64,000 bases of DNA from Petrosia ficiformis (lineage: Eukaryota > Porifera > Demospongiae > Haplosclerida > Petrosiidae), in the NCBI GenBank assembly GCA_947044365.1, contig OX345636.1:13225309-13289308 (forward strand), in the 5' to 3' direction. The position numbers and the translations under genes are program-made. The notes beneath the pieces are model-generated. The model was given only the letters and a program-made list of their open reading frames with translations, did not search any database and was not told the origin of the DNA. The stretch's first letter is position 1; the number at the start of each line of letters is the position of its first letter. Below, in pieces: positions 23,198-35,355 of this stretch.

Positions 23198-24123
23198 GTT
23201 TTCATTGTTTTTTTTTTCTAAACGGTGTGAATATTTTTTTTGTAGATTGCAGAAATACTATAATTATATCATTATGAAATCATGCAATCAAAAATGCATT
23301 AAAATTTGTTCATCAATGAAGGTCAGTCTTTTGTATTTAGGTATTGATTATCATTCTCTTTCACTTACAGATGGTGTATATTCTCTATTCACTTACAGCA
23401 CTGTCTGCAGTCCTACAAGTAGTGTCAGTCACTGTGTCAACCATTCAGTATTCCAATGCTTATCATAGTATACAATATTATTATACAATTGCTTTAATAT
23501 TAATAATTATTATATTCATTATTAGTATTTACTCACAAACTCACAAATGTTATTACGATGCCAAATACTTCCACCTTTTCAGCTTCCATGTTACGAGTAT
23601 AGAAATGCGCATGCGTAATTAAATTCCACTTAGGAAAATGGCGTCCAATTCCAGATCAAATCTTTGTAGTCGTTGAGACTGTCTTCTTTCATAGTATCTG
23701 AAGATATCATCTCGATACTTTACGACCAGAATTTTACTATAAATGCTACAGGAATGGTGCTAGAATCATTGTGATAGTTCAACAAACAAAAAAATGATTT
23801 GTCTGGAAAATATTAATAATATGATGAAGATTTTGCCAGTTTTGCCACTCGCCTGTTCTCTACCTTAACGATAATCTTCGGCCATCTAGAAGGTGTTGGT
23901 AGTCATAAAAACACTAGATATGAACAGGAATGTGTGTATAGAAACATATATGTATATATTACCAGAGATTTCAGCTCATCACTTGCAATTGAAATGTATG
24001 GGCGGCCATTTTTTTTTTCCGTGCCATCCCTACATAGAGAGTACTACCGTACTCTCTGATAAGTTCGACATCTCAGCCAATTAATGGAATCTTTGCATTT
24101 TATTTATTAACTTGGTGTATAAC

Positions 24124-24440
24124 CAGTGGCATAACTGAGTGTTTAGTGATGGCAGGGCCAAAAAATTGAAAGTTATAAAGCAGGAGGTCTGGGGGGCTGT
24201 GCCCCCCAGAAGCTGAGGGTTTTTCATAGTTAAAAAAACCAAACTGAGGGGAATTTTGGCTTGTGGCTTTATTTCTGTTATATTACGCTGGTGGAAAGTG
24301 CTCAAAAGTGCTGTACAAACACTGATCATGAATTGAGATGACAGAATAAGTGTTTGTATAAAAAATATAATAAAATCTTTTATAAAATTAGTGTTGCCCG
24401 GGCCCCAGCCCGTGTGGGCCCGGGTTCAGTTATGCCACTG
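24124..24440. mobile_element. hAT-like MITE
   Basis: Ends CAGTGGCATAACTGA and TCAGTTATGCCACTG are perfect 15-base inverted repeats. The flanks TGTATAAC and TGATAACA are only similar, so the 8-base duplication is degraded. Inside are CCGGGCCC-rich and GGGGGGCTGTGCCCCCC palindromes. Confidence 0.75.
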
Positions 24441-24803
24441 TGATAACATAATCCTTGAGCCAACTACCATACATTCCTAATTAATAAACTGTCAATATTT
24501 TAAGGTCAAATAATCATTTCAACTAAAATAAAAAACCTAAATTCAAAATACATAACTAGCTAAAGCACAATATGAAATTAATAATAATTTCCATTTTAAG
24601 TTTTGTACAATCCTAAATTTAATGCAATTCATCATCTAGCCATTAACTATCCTTCAAAGGCAAATGATGTACTATCCATAATATATCTATAATAATTATT
24701 ACTAAATTAGTATAATTTTTACGGACAGCTAGTGACTATATGGTGTATTACTGTAGTTTTTAAGACTGTATAAAACCTTAAAATGTATAGTTAATGTCTG
24801 GTA

Positions 24804-26171
24804 TTAGTGACATAATGTCTTTCTTAGTCCTTTCATAACTCCAGAAACATATTTACTCATCACCAAGTCTTCCATTTTTTCTTCATTAGGTGCTAGGACT
24901 TGTGTTCGATAGTGATGCAATAAACCTTCTTCTGGTGGCACAATGTACATGGAATATCCCTCTAATTTCACTGCACTATGTATTGTAGGTCTTTTTATTC
25001 CCTCACCTTTAACAATATTTTTCCAGCGAGTCCAATTGCAATTGAGCTTCTTTGTCCTATGTGTACGTCTAAACATTACAGGAACTTTAGTGATATTTGA
25101 ACACCCCACATCCTTTAATTCAGAACCAGGAACAATCTTACCAACATCATGCCAATAAGAGTGACAGAAACGAAATTGAGCCCTATTTCCTACATCAATC
25201 TTTCTCATTAGTCCTTGCCATGTCGGGTGTTGATGTGGTATTAGAAGCTCATCCATATCAGTATATATAATGTATTCAGCTCTACGAAATGAACGTAAAA
25301 AGCAATCATAAATGACACCATACTCTCCATTCGCGTGTATAGCATCACTAGTAATGTTAATATTCCAGTATAAAGCTTCAACAAGGCCCTCATCTACATA
25401 CTTCTGAACAGTATTCACTACATTCTGAGGGGAATGTTGATAATACAATGTGATTAGTTCTGCTCCTAGAGCAATGTTCATCTCAATCCAGGCAGCAATT
25501 TTTTCATGATCTGATTCATCATGCATTGCTTGCTCGAGACAAACTGCAAAATGTACCTTCTTCTTTGGTTGACTGTAATAAACCGGTATGTATGAAGAAG
25601 TAGATTTTGAACAACAATCTTGCTCACGTCTCAAGAATACATACTCTGGTATCTCATCCATTGGCAACTTGCACAATACATAATTTACTAAATTCAATGA
25701 CATAGGCTTTTCCTTAAATTTACCAATCTTATTAAAATTTGCTGGCTCTTTCATACATATTTCAATGTCATTTGAATAAACAAATGTGCAGTACAGTTGT
25801 GGTACTGGTGTGTAACGATAGTCGTGGATCACTATAATTATAACAGTGGGACCCCCAAATGATAAAATTCGATCATCATAATGAGCAGTACGCCATGCTT
25901 GTGTATGATTGTCTAAATATGTCCAAAGATGTTCTACTGATGAAGAATGGTAGGGAGAAATGTGAGGATACCTTGTGTCAATGAATTTAGGGTTGATAGC
26001 CAGTATATCAGCTTTCATTTGCTCACCTTGTACATATGTCATTTTGTAATTTGAAAAATGAAGCATGTACTTGGTGTATAGGAATACAAAAGTCACAATC
26101 AGTATTATGATAGCCCCCCTGAACCAGACTGAAGAATGTAATGCCATAGCTATAGTTGACCTGTACACCAT
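24804..26171 (-). CDS. GT92-family (DUF23) glycosyltransferase, type II membrane protein
   Basis: One intact minus-strand exon of 455 residues. A short cytosolic start is followed by a single membrane segment at about residues 17-36 (GAIIILIVTFVFLYTKYM), the layout of Golgi glycosyltransferases. The catalytic part holds HFAVCLEQAM at about 207, IAAWIEMNIALGAELITLYY at about 225, YDCFLRSFRRAEYIIYTDMDE with the DxD metal-binding motif at about 305-307, and the late GLLHHYRTQV at about 416. These are the marks of Pfam DUF23/GT92, whose studied members add beta-1,4-galactose to fucose on N-glycans. The sugar specificity here is not visible. Its length fits the family, and no frameshift is present. 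A fragment of a related gene lies near 39.3-39.45 kb. Confidence 0.88.
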   Translation of the reverse strand: MVYRSTIAMALHSSVWFRGAIIILIVTFVFLYTKYMLHFSNYKMTYVQGEQMKADILAINPKFIDTRYPHISPYHSSSVEHLWTYLDNHTQAWRTAHYDDRILSFGGPTVIIIVIHDYRYTPVPQLYCTFVYSNDIEICMKEPANFNKIGKFKEKPMSLNLVNYVLCKLPMDEIPEYVFLRREQDCCSKSTSSYIPVYYSQPKKKVHFAVCLEQAMHDESDHEKIAAWIEMNIALGAELITLYYQHSPQNVVNTVQKYVDEGLVEALYWNINITSDAIHANGEYGVIYDCFLRSFRRAEYIIYTDMDELLIPHQHPTWQGLMRKIDVGNRAQFRFCHSYWHDVGKIVPGSELKDVGCSNITKVPVMFRRTHRTKKLNCNWTRWKNIVKGEGIKRPTIHSAVKLEGYSMYIVPPEEGLLHHYRTQVLAPNEEKMEDLVMSKYVSGVMKGLRKTLCH

Positions 26172-26281
26172 GAAACAAAAGAGACAAAAGAGAATGAGTT
26201 AATCATGTTATTACGTGTTTTATACATAAAAGATTGTGCATATAGCTATCAGGAATGAGTTAAAGCACATTAAATGCTCTT

Positions 26282-26504
26282 AAGGCTGGTTCACAATATG
26301 ACACAAGGCCTTGCGTTGCGTAAGTGTGTTGAATTTTGAAAATGATGTGCTTCTTTTAATGCTGTCAGACGCAACATAATGCAAGAATAGGATTTGATTC
26401 TATCTTTGCGTCAGCTGTGTTGCGTTTCACCAATCAGTTTTCAGAATTTTATCACAACGCAACTGACGCAAAGCAAGGCTTGTGTGATGATGTGAACCAG
26501 CCTT
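26282..26504. mobile_element. MITE with AAGGCTGGTTCACA ends
   Basis: AAGGCTGGTTCACA and TGTGAACCAGCCTT are perfect inverted ends. Subterminal CAAGGCCTTGCGTTGCG and CGCAAAGCAAGGCTTG continue the symmetry. TTAA-like bases flank both sides, but the exact duplication is unclear. It lies about 110 bases upstream of the GT92 start codon. Confidence 0.75.
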
Positions 26505-26798
26505 TAACATTAAGTACAAGCAATCAAAATATTCTGAAACACAAGCATATAAGCATAAGAATTTAAAAGTAGCTTAAGTTAAAAGTGCAATTACAAGTGC
26601 TTAAAGCATAACTCGTGTATAACTTAACCATTTAATTGCTGTAGGGAGGATGAGCAGTGACATACTGACTAGTATAAATTAAAGAAGATTATGGCAATGC
26701 CATTATAAACATCAATTGTTCAAAGCGTATTAGTGGTGTAAATGTTTTCCCAGCTGTTACTTAATATTCTCTCTACAGCGCTCATTAAGCTAAGTTAA

Positions 26799-27337
26799 CC
26801 CTTAGAGGACTGAGCTTCTTTTCAAAATTCTTCTCATTTCCAACACTGGCATCTCTGCTGCAGCATATATGTTGGCCACCACTCACTTTCTCTAGTCCAA
26901 ACTTGGTTCCTTTTCAGATATGGAGTACTACTTCTACTAACTTGCTTACCGGGACTCAAACATTCCCAAGCGTTTTGTAGGATTAGTCAAATGCAGTGCT
27001 CTCCCTCTTTTGACTGGAACTGTAGCAAACAAAACGACCCCACTGTATGTTGGCACCAGGTACACCTATAATTTTTGGTTTTGCAGTAAGAGAAACGTCT
27101 CAGCTACCCTAAAATTGCATGGGCGGCAAAGGGCTCAGTGCACCTCCTTTGAACACCCATTAATGGGGGGGACACCCACCTTTAAATTTCACCCTGTACT
27201 TGTTATCTAGGGCAAAGGACGGCCAGAAAACCATCAACCTTTTTTTAGCCATTTTCATTACAAACATTTGTAGTGCTTTGTAATGCTAGGAACACACTTC
27301 GAACTGACATATATATGTGACATCAGTGCTCTAAGGG
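26799..27337. mobile_element. piggyBac-like MITE with TTAA target
   Basis: TTAA (26795-26798) and TTAA (27338-27341) flank inverted ends CCCTTAGAGGACTGA and TCAGTGCTCTAAGGG. CCC...GGG ends on a TTAA target are the hallmark of piggyBac elements. An internal open frame (27010-27210) has no recognisable domain. Confidence 0.8.
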
Positions 27338-27617
27338 TTAATTAATTAATATTGATGCCAGAACTCCCAGGGTGAAGCCTGAGGGATGCAAAATAGCATG
27401 AATCCCAACAAATAGGTGTTGTATAATTATTCATAGATAATTTTGTTGAGTCATAGTAATCTAAATCGTATTTGTAGTTGAATCTGTTGAGTTATTACAT
27501 TTAAACCATATACATAGCATAGCTGAATTACTACAGAGTTTGCATTTAAGAAGTGAACCCACAATGACACTGCATGTAAATAAGGCTGTCTCAGACTTGA
27601 CCGTGCATGGTTTCCAC

Positions 27618-27773
27618 CAGGGTGGGAAATAAGCCTACAACATCTGGTGAGCAATTCCATCACCAGTGCTCACCACAGTACAACTAGCATGCATTGTCAT
27701 GTCAAAATACGGGGCTCCTTAAGCTAATTTTGGTGCTCAAATGAGTACTGGAGCACTGTTATTTCCCACTCTG
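27618..27773. mobile_element. hAT-like MITE, 8-bp target duplication
   Basis: Ends CAGGGTGGGAAATA and TATTTCCCACTCTG are inverted with one mismatch. GTTTCCAC flanks both sides exactly (27610-27617 and 27774-27781). A half copy in the other orientation lies at about 30588-30642. Confidence 0.85.
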
Positions 27774-28323
27774 GTTTCCACTATACAAACCGGGCATTTA
27801 TACTGGGTACTAAAAGAAGAGATAAGAAATGAAGAAATGGGGAAATGAACTTGCTATTACATGATCACATGATGACATCTGAAGACAAGATGACCACCAT
27901 TCATAGTAGAAACACTGGACAACTCACTAGCTAATGGTGAATTTGATAATAAGCCAGATGCAACATAATATAATGCTACAGTATCATAAAATTAATGTAG
28001 ACTATTAAAGTTAACAATCAACAATAGCTACATTTCTCACAGTCTCTTATATATAAATTTTGAAGTCTAGTTCAACCATAGATACACTGTAGTTAGGCTA
28101 TAACATTAATGGTTATTATAACAGCACTGCACCAATCTTCTGCTGTTGATATCTGTTTGTCTGTTGCACTTTATAACCCCAAAACTCTTATTTTTTTATT
28201 TAGAAGCATGCTTTTGTCAGTGACGTTGTCCGTTTTCTGGATATTGGTGAGAAAGAATTGGTAGATTGAATTTACTATGGTAGTGATAGTGGGATACATA
28301 TCATGTGTGAACAACATACAGTT

Positions 28324-28764
28324 ACACTGCAAAAAAAAAAAGTTAAAATAACTAATTTAGTGGTTAGTACAGTTGCAAGGATTTACCAATTATTTGGTTG
28401 TTAAGAATACATACATCTTATACCACAGATACTTTGTACTAATTATATTCAATTACACTTGAATCACTATAATTTTATGGTGCTGTCTACTCATATTTCA
28501 TGTCAAAGATTTAGTATAATTTATACTGAAGTACATGCAATTGTATCTGTCCATCAAAAAGTTTTGTAAACCCGCAAACACATAATTTAATTTATACCTT
28601 CCAATACTTGGTGCACATTATGTTATAGAAACACACATGCATGTAGCCATGGCCACTACATCCTCTATGATAATTGACAAAATAATTTGAAATCCATGAT
28701 ATTCCAATTGCAACTGTACTAACCCAATAAAATGGTTATTTTAATGATTTATTTTTTGCAGTGT
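28324..28764. mobile_element. MITE family B, copy 2
   Basis: ACACTGCAAAAA at the left and TTTTTTGCAGTGT at the right are inverted. Subterminal GGTTAGTACAGTTGCAAGGA is shared with the copy at 3457-3823. Confidence 0.8.
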
Positions 28765-29469
28765 AGTATACAAAGTGGGCTTGGAAATTCTTGTCACATT
28801 TCATCTAAAATAAGTTTTATTATTTCACCAAAGATTATCAAAGAAGATACATTACAATTATGCTATTAGTGGTGCTCAATTTTCCTTTTAGTGCTGTGAA
28901 GAACAATAAAATTTGATATCAGTAGTGCTAGTGTCTGTAGTTGGAACATATTTGTGGTCATTTTAATTCAGTTGGAATTGTGGTCATGTGATCACGAGTT
29001 CATTTCTTATTATTTCCTAATTTTTTATTCCGTTTCTTAAGTTGTATTTATGTACTTCACAACTGTTCACACATAGTACAGTGTTAATTATTCTATTGTT
29101 CGTGTGCTATACATTCAGCCCAAAGTACATTGTACATGTAGTTACAGGCACACATCTTCAGATTGTATTTTGACAATATTGTAATGTGCAAAGCCTGAAA
29201 TATATTGTGTAAGCTGTATAGGCAATGTATAGGCAATGCAGTTGCCTATACCAATACTCTGCCTATATCTTCGATATAAGCACCTATTCAGATCCTTATA
29301 CTAGTATAGGTGCAACTCTACCTCTTAGCTCTAGCATGTGAAACGAAATCATGATAAAACTAACCAGGCAAGTTAATCCTTTGAGTTTAGGAAGGAAAAG
29401 GCAGCTATATACATTAACAGGTTATTTTAACTCTCATTTGGTTACATAAAGTTTCAATTCGTGCATGCA

Positions 29470-29863
29470 CAACAAAAATAAAATGTTAAAGTAACTAATT
29501 TATTGGGCAAGGAATAATAGAAATTGTTATTTAATTGGTCATGTAGGTTGTTATGACTGCATGCTGACATACAAGTAACTATAATCCAATAATTGTAATT
29601 TCAATTTCCTTATCCTGTCTATTAGATATGCAAAGAAGTAGAATAAGTATTTTAATTAAATCACTGTAGGTTTTCAAACCTTCTTTGTGCATCAATATGA
29701 GATATTAGGTATGATTGGTACATATATTATTTTAAGAATTTTAATATAATTACTACAAAGTACGTAGCTGTGGAATTAGATCTGTGTATCCTGAAATACC
29801 AACTAATTGTTAAATCCTTGCAAATACACTAGCCAAATTTTAACAATTTGATTTTTGGAGTGT
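29470..29863. mobile_element. MITE family B, copy 3 (diverged)
   Basis: TTAAAGTAACTAATTTATTG and GGCAAGGAATAATAG at the left, and AAATCCTTGCAAATACACTA with GATTTTTGGAGTGT at the right, are diverged versions of the family B ends. Confidence 0.6.
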
Positions 29864-30317
29864 GGTATCGTATATATAAATGCTAATTTGTTTTCTTGCA
29901 ATGTATATGTAATACTATTCATTATTTGAGGTACAGGAAGTGATACTTGTGATGTCATACAACACACTGTCTCATGATATGATAGTACTAAATAAACATC
30001 TATCTTTTATTGCTTCGTTACCCTGTTGAAGGCTAGAGTATCTAGTCAAATGGTGGTGTAAACCCAACTTTTTGTTGGTAAAGGAGAATATGTCAAACAT
30101 TATAGGTCACCATTTTGATGGCCATGCTGTAAACATTTAGTAGTTGTTTCAACCAATTAGTTATATATATCATTGCATGTTTTCCATTCAACTTATGTAT
30201 CATCTATATAATAATGCTGCACATTCCATTAAGAACATGATATTCATGAATATAAACATATTTATAACCGAAAGTAAAAAAAAACAGCATTTATTATGTT
30301 CCTCTTAATGATAATAC

Positions 30318-30520
30318 AGTATATAAAATGTCACCATACAGTACAGTAATTACTCAGCAGTTTTATTTTCACACTACAATAGTCCAACAGTAGTTTTGAC
30401 AGTAATTAGTGGACTTGTCAATGGAACACCACAGTAGTGAAACAGTAATTACTATACTAAGCGTATGTAGTACTAAGGTAATTCTGTTCTATAATTATGG
30501 TCTTTTTATGACATATACTG
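30318..30520. mobile_element. MITE family C, copy 1
   Basis: AAAATGTCACCATACAGTA at the left, with an internal ACTACAATAGTCCAACAGTA, ACTGT-rich core and a right end TTTTTATGACATATACTGTA. It matches the family C copies at 46 kb, 50.7 kb, 55.4 kb and 62.5 kb. Confidence 0.65.
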
Positions 30521-30587
30521 TACATCTCTATTTTTCCATTAGGAACATAATTGTAATGGAAAGTATAAATTATTATGGCATGTAGCA

Positions 30588-30900
30588 GAGTGGGAAATAA
30601 CAGCTCATTTGAGCATCAACATTAGCTTGAGGAGCACCAGATTTATAATTGCTTTCCACGGGGTTGAATCTATAATAATTATAATAATAATAGTTAATTA
30701 GTTATTATAATTATGTTTGTGTCACTTGCGTGACTCTGCGTTTATACGTAGTTAAGGAAGTTGCGTCATTTCCGGGGGCTCGGTCAATTAATGGGCGTGG
30801 CGCATAAAAGAACGCGCTACAGACCAGCAAAACTACTAATAACTAGCTAACTATTGTATATAGCAGAGAAACAGTATAAATATTATGCAAGAATCTTTAG
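30588..30900 (+). mobile_element. Element family A, copy 1, adjoining half of a hAT-like MITE
   Basis: 30588-30642 is half of the CAGRGTGGGAAATA element. From 30643 the family A sequence starts (ATAATTGCTTTCCACGGGG) and continues through GTCACTTGCGTGAC, GTAGTTAAGGAAGTTGCGTC and CGGTCAATTAATGGGCGTGG to about 30880. The right half is missing or diverged. Confidence 0.7.
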
Positions 30901-32880
30901 CAAGTAAGTATGATAAGTTGTTGAGTTTCAGACACGAGGAAATCATCATTTAGAACCTTGAAGGAGTACTTCAGTCAGTTCATCAGAGATCTGTGTATTT
31001 AGACTGCAATCAGGCTTACACTTACTTCTTCAGGCCCCAGCTTTCGAGTACACAGAAAGGTAGAGACACTAGTGCCATCAGCAATGCTTAATACATAATC
31101 ATCACAAAGCAAATATAGGGATATTTACATACACTTGTTAGTCATTTTAATTACTTTAGTAAATCTAAAATTGTTTAAGTTAATTAACTATATATATATA
31201 ACCATAGTTAAAACTAAACTAAAATTGTGATAAACTAGCCATACTATAACAATATCTAAAAGTGGTCATTATTGTCATACTAAAACCAGCAACACAAAAT
31301 TAGAGAGCATATAAAACTATTGTAAAAGAAAATTGTTATATAATTTCTTGGCTAAAATAATACAGTTGTAAATTTAGTGAACTGTACTGATTAAACAATT
31401 ATTGAAGCCAATAGGAATGTCCTTAAATTGATACCAGGATATATATGTGGCTTTGCAGCCATCTAATTTTAGACAGTTGCAATGCCAAACTATGTACTGT
31501 ATACCTAACTGTCTGAGAGCTTGCATGTGAAAGTGTTCATTTCACATTGTACTATCAAAACATGGGGAGTGGAAGTTTACAGAAAGGTGTCCTTACACTG
31601 ATTCATATTCCTTCTAACTGCACTAACCAATAAATTAGCTATTTTAAAAATATTGTTTTTAAAGTGACATTTAGTGAATTAATGCATATAAATTAATATT
31701 CTAATGTATCATAAAGGAATGACATGACCCAAAATATACTTACAGTGTTATGTACTAGTACTCTATAGATATAATAATCATGGTGCTCATTCCCAAAAGC
31801 AGCTATATTATGAAATTTGTATCTAGTCAAAGTGTTGGTGGTGTAAAGTTTGCAAACCCATCTTTTTATTGGTAAAAGAGAATATGTCTAACATTATAGG
31901 ATGTATAGTTTTGAAGTTCAAATTTAGTTGGTCAAGTTGTTATGGCTACATGATATGACATAATGTGTACCAATTATTAAAAAGATACTCTAAATTATGT
32001 GTTTGCAGGTTTTATTTTAACCCTCATTTGGTTACATGAATTTCAATTCCTGAGACAACATAAATCAATGCTGCTTTTTTGTCTAGCTAGGTAATGTTTA
32101 CAAGTAGTAAATTATTTCTTTTGATTTTGATGTATATATATAAATTACATGCCATAATAAAGAATAGTAACAAAGTACATGTACTTTAAACATATAAATC
32201 TCATAATAATTACATACATGTGCTGACATTTCAAATATCTATGGTGAACATCACATGTTATATTTGCTATTATAAGTACAATTTCATGTCCATATTTAAA
32301 TTAATTAGTTACTCTGGAATTATCTAGCAACATCTGTTGTTTTCGCAGATGTTTGAATTGGAATATAATATACTAATAATACACAACAGGTTTTACCCAT
32401 AATATAATACTATATGCTATGTATATAGCTACATTAATTGTTACAGTATTAATAACATGGCCACTAAGATTATAACAATAACATGTTTGTTACCATATGC
32501 CTTGTCATGACATGTACTTTATAGACTGTTTCTTGATGTAACTGCCAGTGAGATTATGTAAAATTATTCTAGGGTTTATCATTATAGGGGGACCACACAA
32601 AAATGTGGCCCTGGAATGATGGTATCCAATTAGTCATAATTTCTATTGATATCAGTACATTAGCATAATATGTTAGCAATTACATGTACTAGCACTGTAA
32701 AAATTAATGGGTTATTTTAACACTCATTTAGTTACTGAGTTTCAATTCCATATAAATCAATGCTGATTTCTTTTCTTGCAAGGCAAGTAGTAATAATTTA
32801 TTTATTTCTATCTTGATGTATATTGACTAGTATAAGGTACATGCCATAATAAAGATTTACTTCAGTTATAAACATGATTA
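30901..32880. other. Repeat-rich intergenic stretch
   Basis: It holds a family D fragment (about 31170-31290), a family B right end (about 31610-31675) and three copies of a motif GGTTATTTTAACNCTCATTT (with matches at 29419, 32010 and 32708) of unknown class. No coding region recognised. Confidence 0.5.
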
Positions 32881-32883
32881 TTA

Positions 32884-33011
32884 TACAGATGTACTATCCA
32901 TTGGGAACATAATGATTGCTTAAACTTTCATAATGATTGCTTAAACTTTCATAATGATTGCTTAAACTTTCATAAATAATGATTATGTTCCTAATGAATA
33001 GTACATCTGTA
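32884..33011. repeat. Inverted repeat with internal 21-bp tandem triplicate
   Basis: Arms starting TACAGATGTACTATCCATT (32884) and ending AATGAATAGTACATCTGTA (33011) enclose three copies of TAATGATTGCTTAAACTTTCA. Confidence 0.8.
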
Positions 33012-33657
33012 CTTCATAATAAACATGTAAAGTAAACATTTTATTTTCAATTAGAAGTATAATATTGGTTACTTTATATAGAACATATCAATTAAGCAAA
33101 TGAAACTCATATAACCAATCAAATTGATTAGAACAAACAATCAGTTTTTACAGTGTAAGAATAATTATGTCCCTCCGACCACTTAATTCTCCACCAGATG
33201 TATTATATCTGAAGCCACTCCGAAAACATCTTGCCGATTAATTTGATGGTAACATAATCCCTTATATTGGATTGTTAAAAATATATACATTTGAAAAAGT
33301 GGGAGAACCTGTGCCACACAGCTTTACCATCCAGGAGCTTACGAACAACAAATTATATCACTCACTGAACAGCAATTTAAAGTGTAAATACTGTAAGAGT
33401 TTATAAAATGATGGGTCACCAATCATGATCAAGAAGAAGATTTAAGTGAGATGATACAAGTTAACAAGAATTAAAGTAGTGAAATTCGAGATGGTAGAGA
33501 AAGGGAATGCCAAAGAAGGTTGTAGATAAACATCTGAAGCTGCAGCTGTACTGTGACATTCAATTATCTTATACTGTACTTTGTGTGAATCACTCTGTCT
33601 CTGTTAGCTAGTATACATATATATGTGTATGATTGTGTGAAAATTGTTCATGCTAAT

Positions 33658-34123
33658 TAGTGATGGGCGATACCATAAATTTCCAATACGATACGATACT
33701 GATTACTGCTCATGCAAGTATCGATAGTATCGATTACTAATATGATTACTACTTTTGATTAATTAACAATGCACTTAATGAATCAGTTTGATCAGTTTCT
33801 ATGAGTTTTTTTTTGACAAATACATCTTGTGGCTTTGTTTAGAAATAAAAGCATTGTTTCTTCTCTGTAATACAATACTTGGTCAAACGCTCGCTGCTCC
33901 TGTATATAGACTGTAGTATATTGATCTCCATCGTGCATACGACTGTGACTTGCGAGTTGCGAATGTATTCTCTGCACACGTGTGCACGCATACTGCGCAT
34001 GCGTAGGTAATCATTTTATAAAACCCGATACCTTTCATTGTAATCGATTAGTAATCGATACCGTAAAGTATCGACAAAATATCGATTACTTTGATACTTT
34101 TCGATTAGTATCGCCCATCACTA
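33658..34123. mobile_element. hAT-like MITE inserted at the edge of a satellite
   Basis: Sixteen-base perfect inverted ends TAGTGATGGGCGATAC and GTATCGCCCATCACTA. Target duplication ATGCTAAT at 33650-33657 and 34124-34131. The target sequence is part of the satellite unit that follows. The interior is rich in ATCGATTAC motifs. No transposase. Confidence 0.88.
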
Positions 34124-34860
34124 ATGCTAATAACATAATATACACAGCAAACACATCATGGGAATTATTATCCTTGCCACCACAAACTGGAATTTATATC
34201 CCTGATAATCCCTCACTATAGAGCATCTGAGGGAATTAAATATCCATGCTAATAATTTTATATACACAGTAAACCCATCATGGGAATTATTATCCTTGCC
34301 ACCACAAACTGGAATTTATATCCCTGATAATCCCTCACTATAGAGCATCTGAGGGAGTTAAATATCCATGCTAATAATTTTATATACACAGTAAACCCAT
34401 CATGGGAATTATTATCCTTGCCACCGCAAACTGGGATTTATATCCCTCACTATGAAGCTTCTGAGTGAATTAAATATTTATGCTAATAATATAATATACA
34501 CAGTAAACACATCATGGGAATTATTATCCTTGCCACTGCAAACTGGGATTTATATCCCTCACTATAGAGCATCTTAGGGTATTAAATATTCATGCTAATA
34601 ATATAATAAACACAGTAAACACATCATGGGAATTATTATCCTTGCCACCACAAACTGGGACAGTTTATCCCACACTATAGAGCATCTGAGGGAATTAAAT
34701 ATTCATGCTAATAACATAATATACACAATAAACACATTAATATCCTTGCTAATAACATAATATACACAATAAACACATTAATATCCTTGCTACCGCAAAC
34801 TGAGATTTATTTCTCTCACTATAGAGCTTTTGAGGGAATTAACTATTCATGATAATAATA
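34124..34860. repeat. Satellite, 111-123-bp unit, about 6 copies
   Basis: Units begin CATGCTAATAA and contain ATCATGGGAATTATTATCC, TTGCCACCACAAACTGG and CACTATAGAGCATCTGAGGG. Unit starts fall at about 34125, 34245, 34367, 34478, 34590 and 34703. Period changes from 122 to 111 come from loss of an internal CCCTGATAAT stretch. Confidence 0.88.
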
Positions 34861-34974
34861 TATAGTATATATATATACACAGTAAATGTGCAATAATAAT
34901 ATATAGTATATATATTATACACAGTAAATGTGCACAAGCGCGTGGCTGTAAAATTCTTTACAGACACCGGTACA

Positions 34975-35100
34975 ATAATATTACCTTTTAGTCCTTGTGC
35001 ATACTATAACAGCTTATCAATCAGCGACAGTCCAATGGTTCCTTTCACGAACTACAGAAATTTTTGAATGAAGGGCGGCAGATGCCGTTATATACTGCTT
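34975..35100. repeat. Left direct repeat flanking a retroelement fragment
   Basis: AGTCCTTGTGCATACTATAA, CAGCTTATCA, GTTCCTTTCACGAACTAC and GCCGTTATATAC recur in the same order and orientation at 36097-36225. Confidence 0.8.
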
Positions 35101-35254
35101 GCCAGTCCAATGACTGCCTTTCACTACAGGAAACGAAGGAAAAATACTGCAGTTACACAATATAGAAACTATTATAGGAACATAATTATTATATATATAT
35201 ATCTATCAGGAGGTGTTGTGCACAGGCGGCTGCAAATTTCGTTTTTTTTTTTAC

Positions 35255-35275
35255 AGACACCTACTATATATATAT

Positions 35276-35335
<60 letters not shown>

Positions 35336-35355
35336 AATAACAATAATAATAATAA
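35255..35355. repeat. (TA)n and (TAA)n microsatellites
   Basis: Long TA runs pass into AAT/TAA triplets directly before the retroelement frame. A second (TAA)n tract lies at about 36065-36095, before the right direct repeat. Confidence 0.95.
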
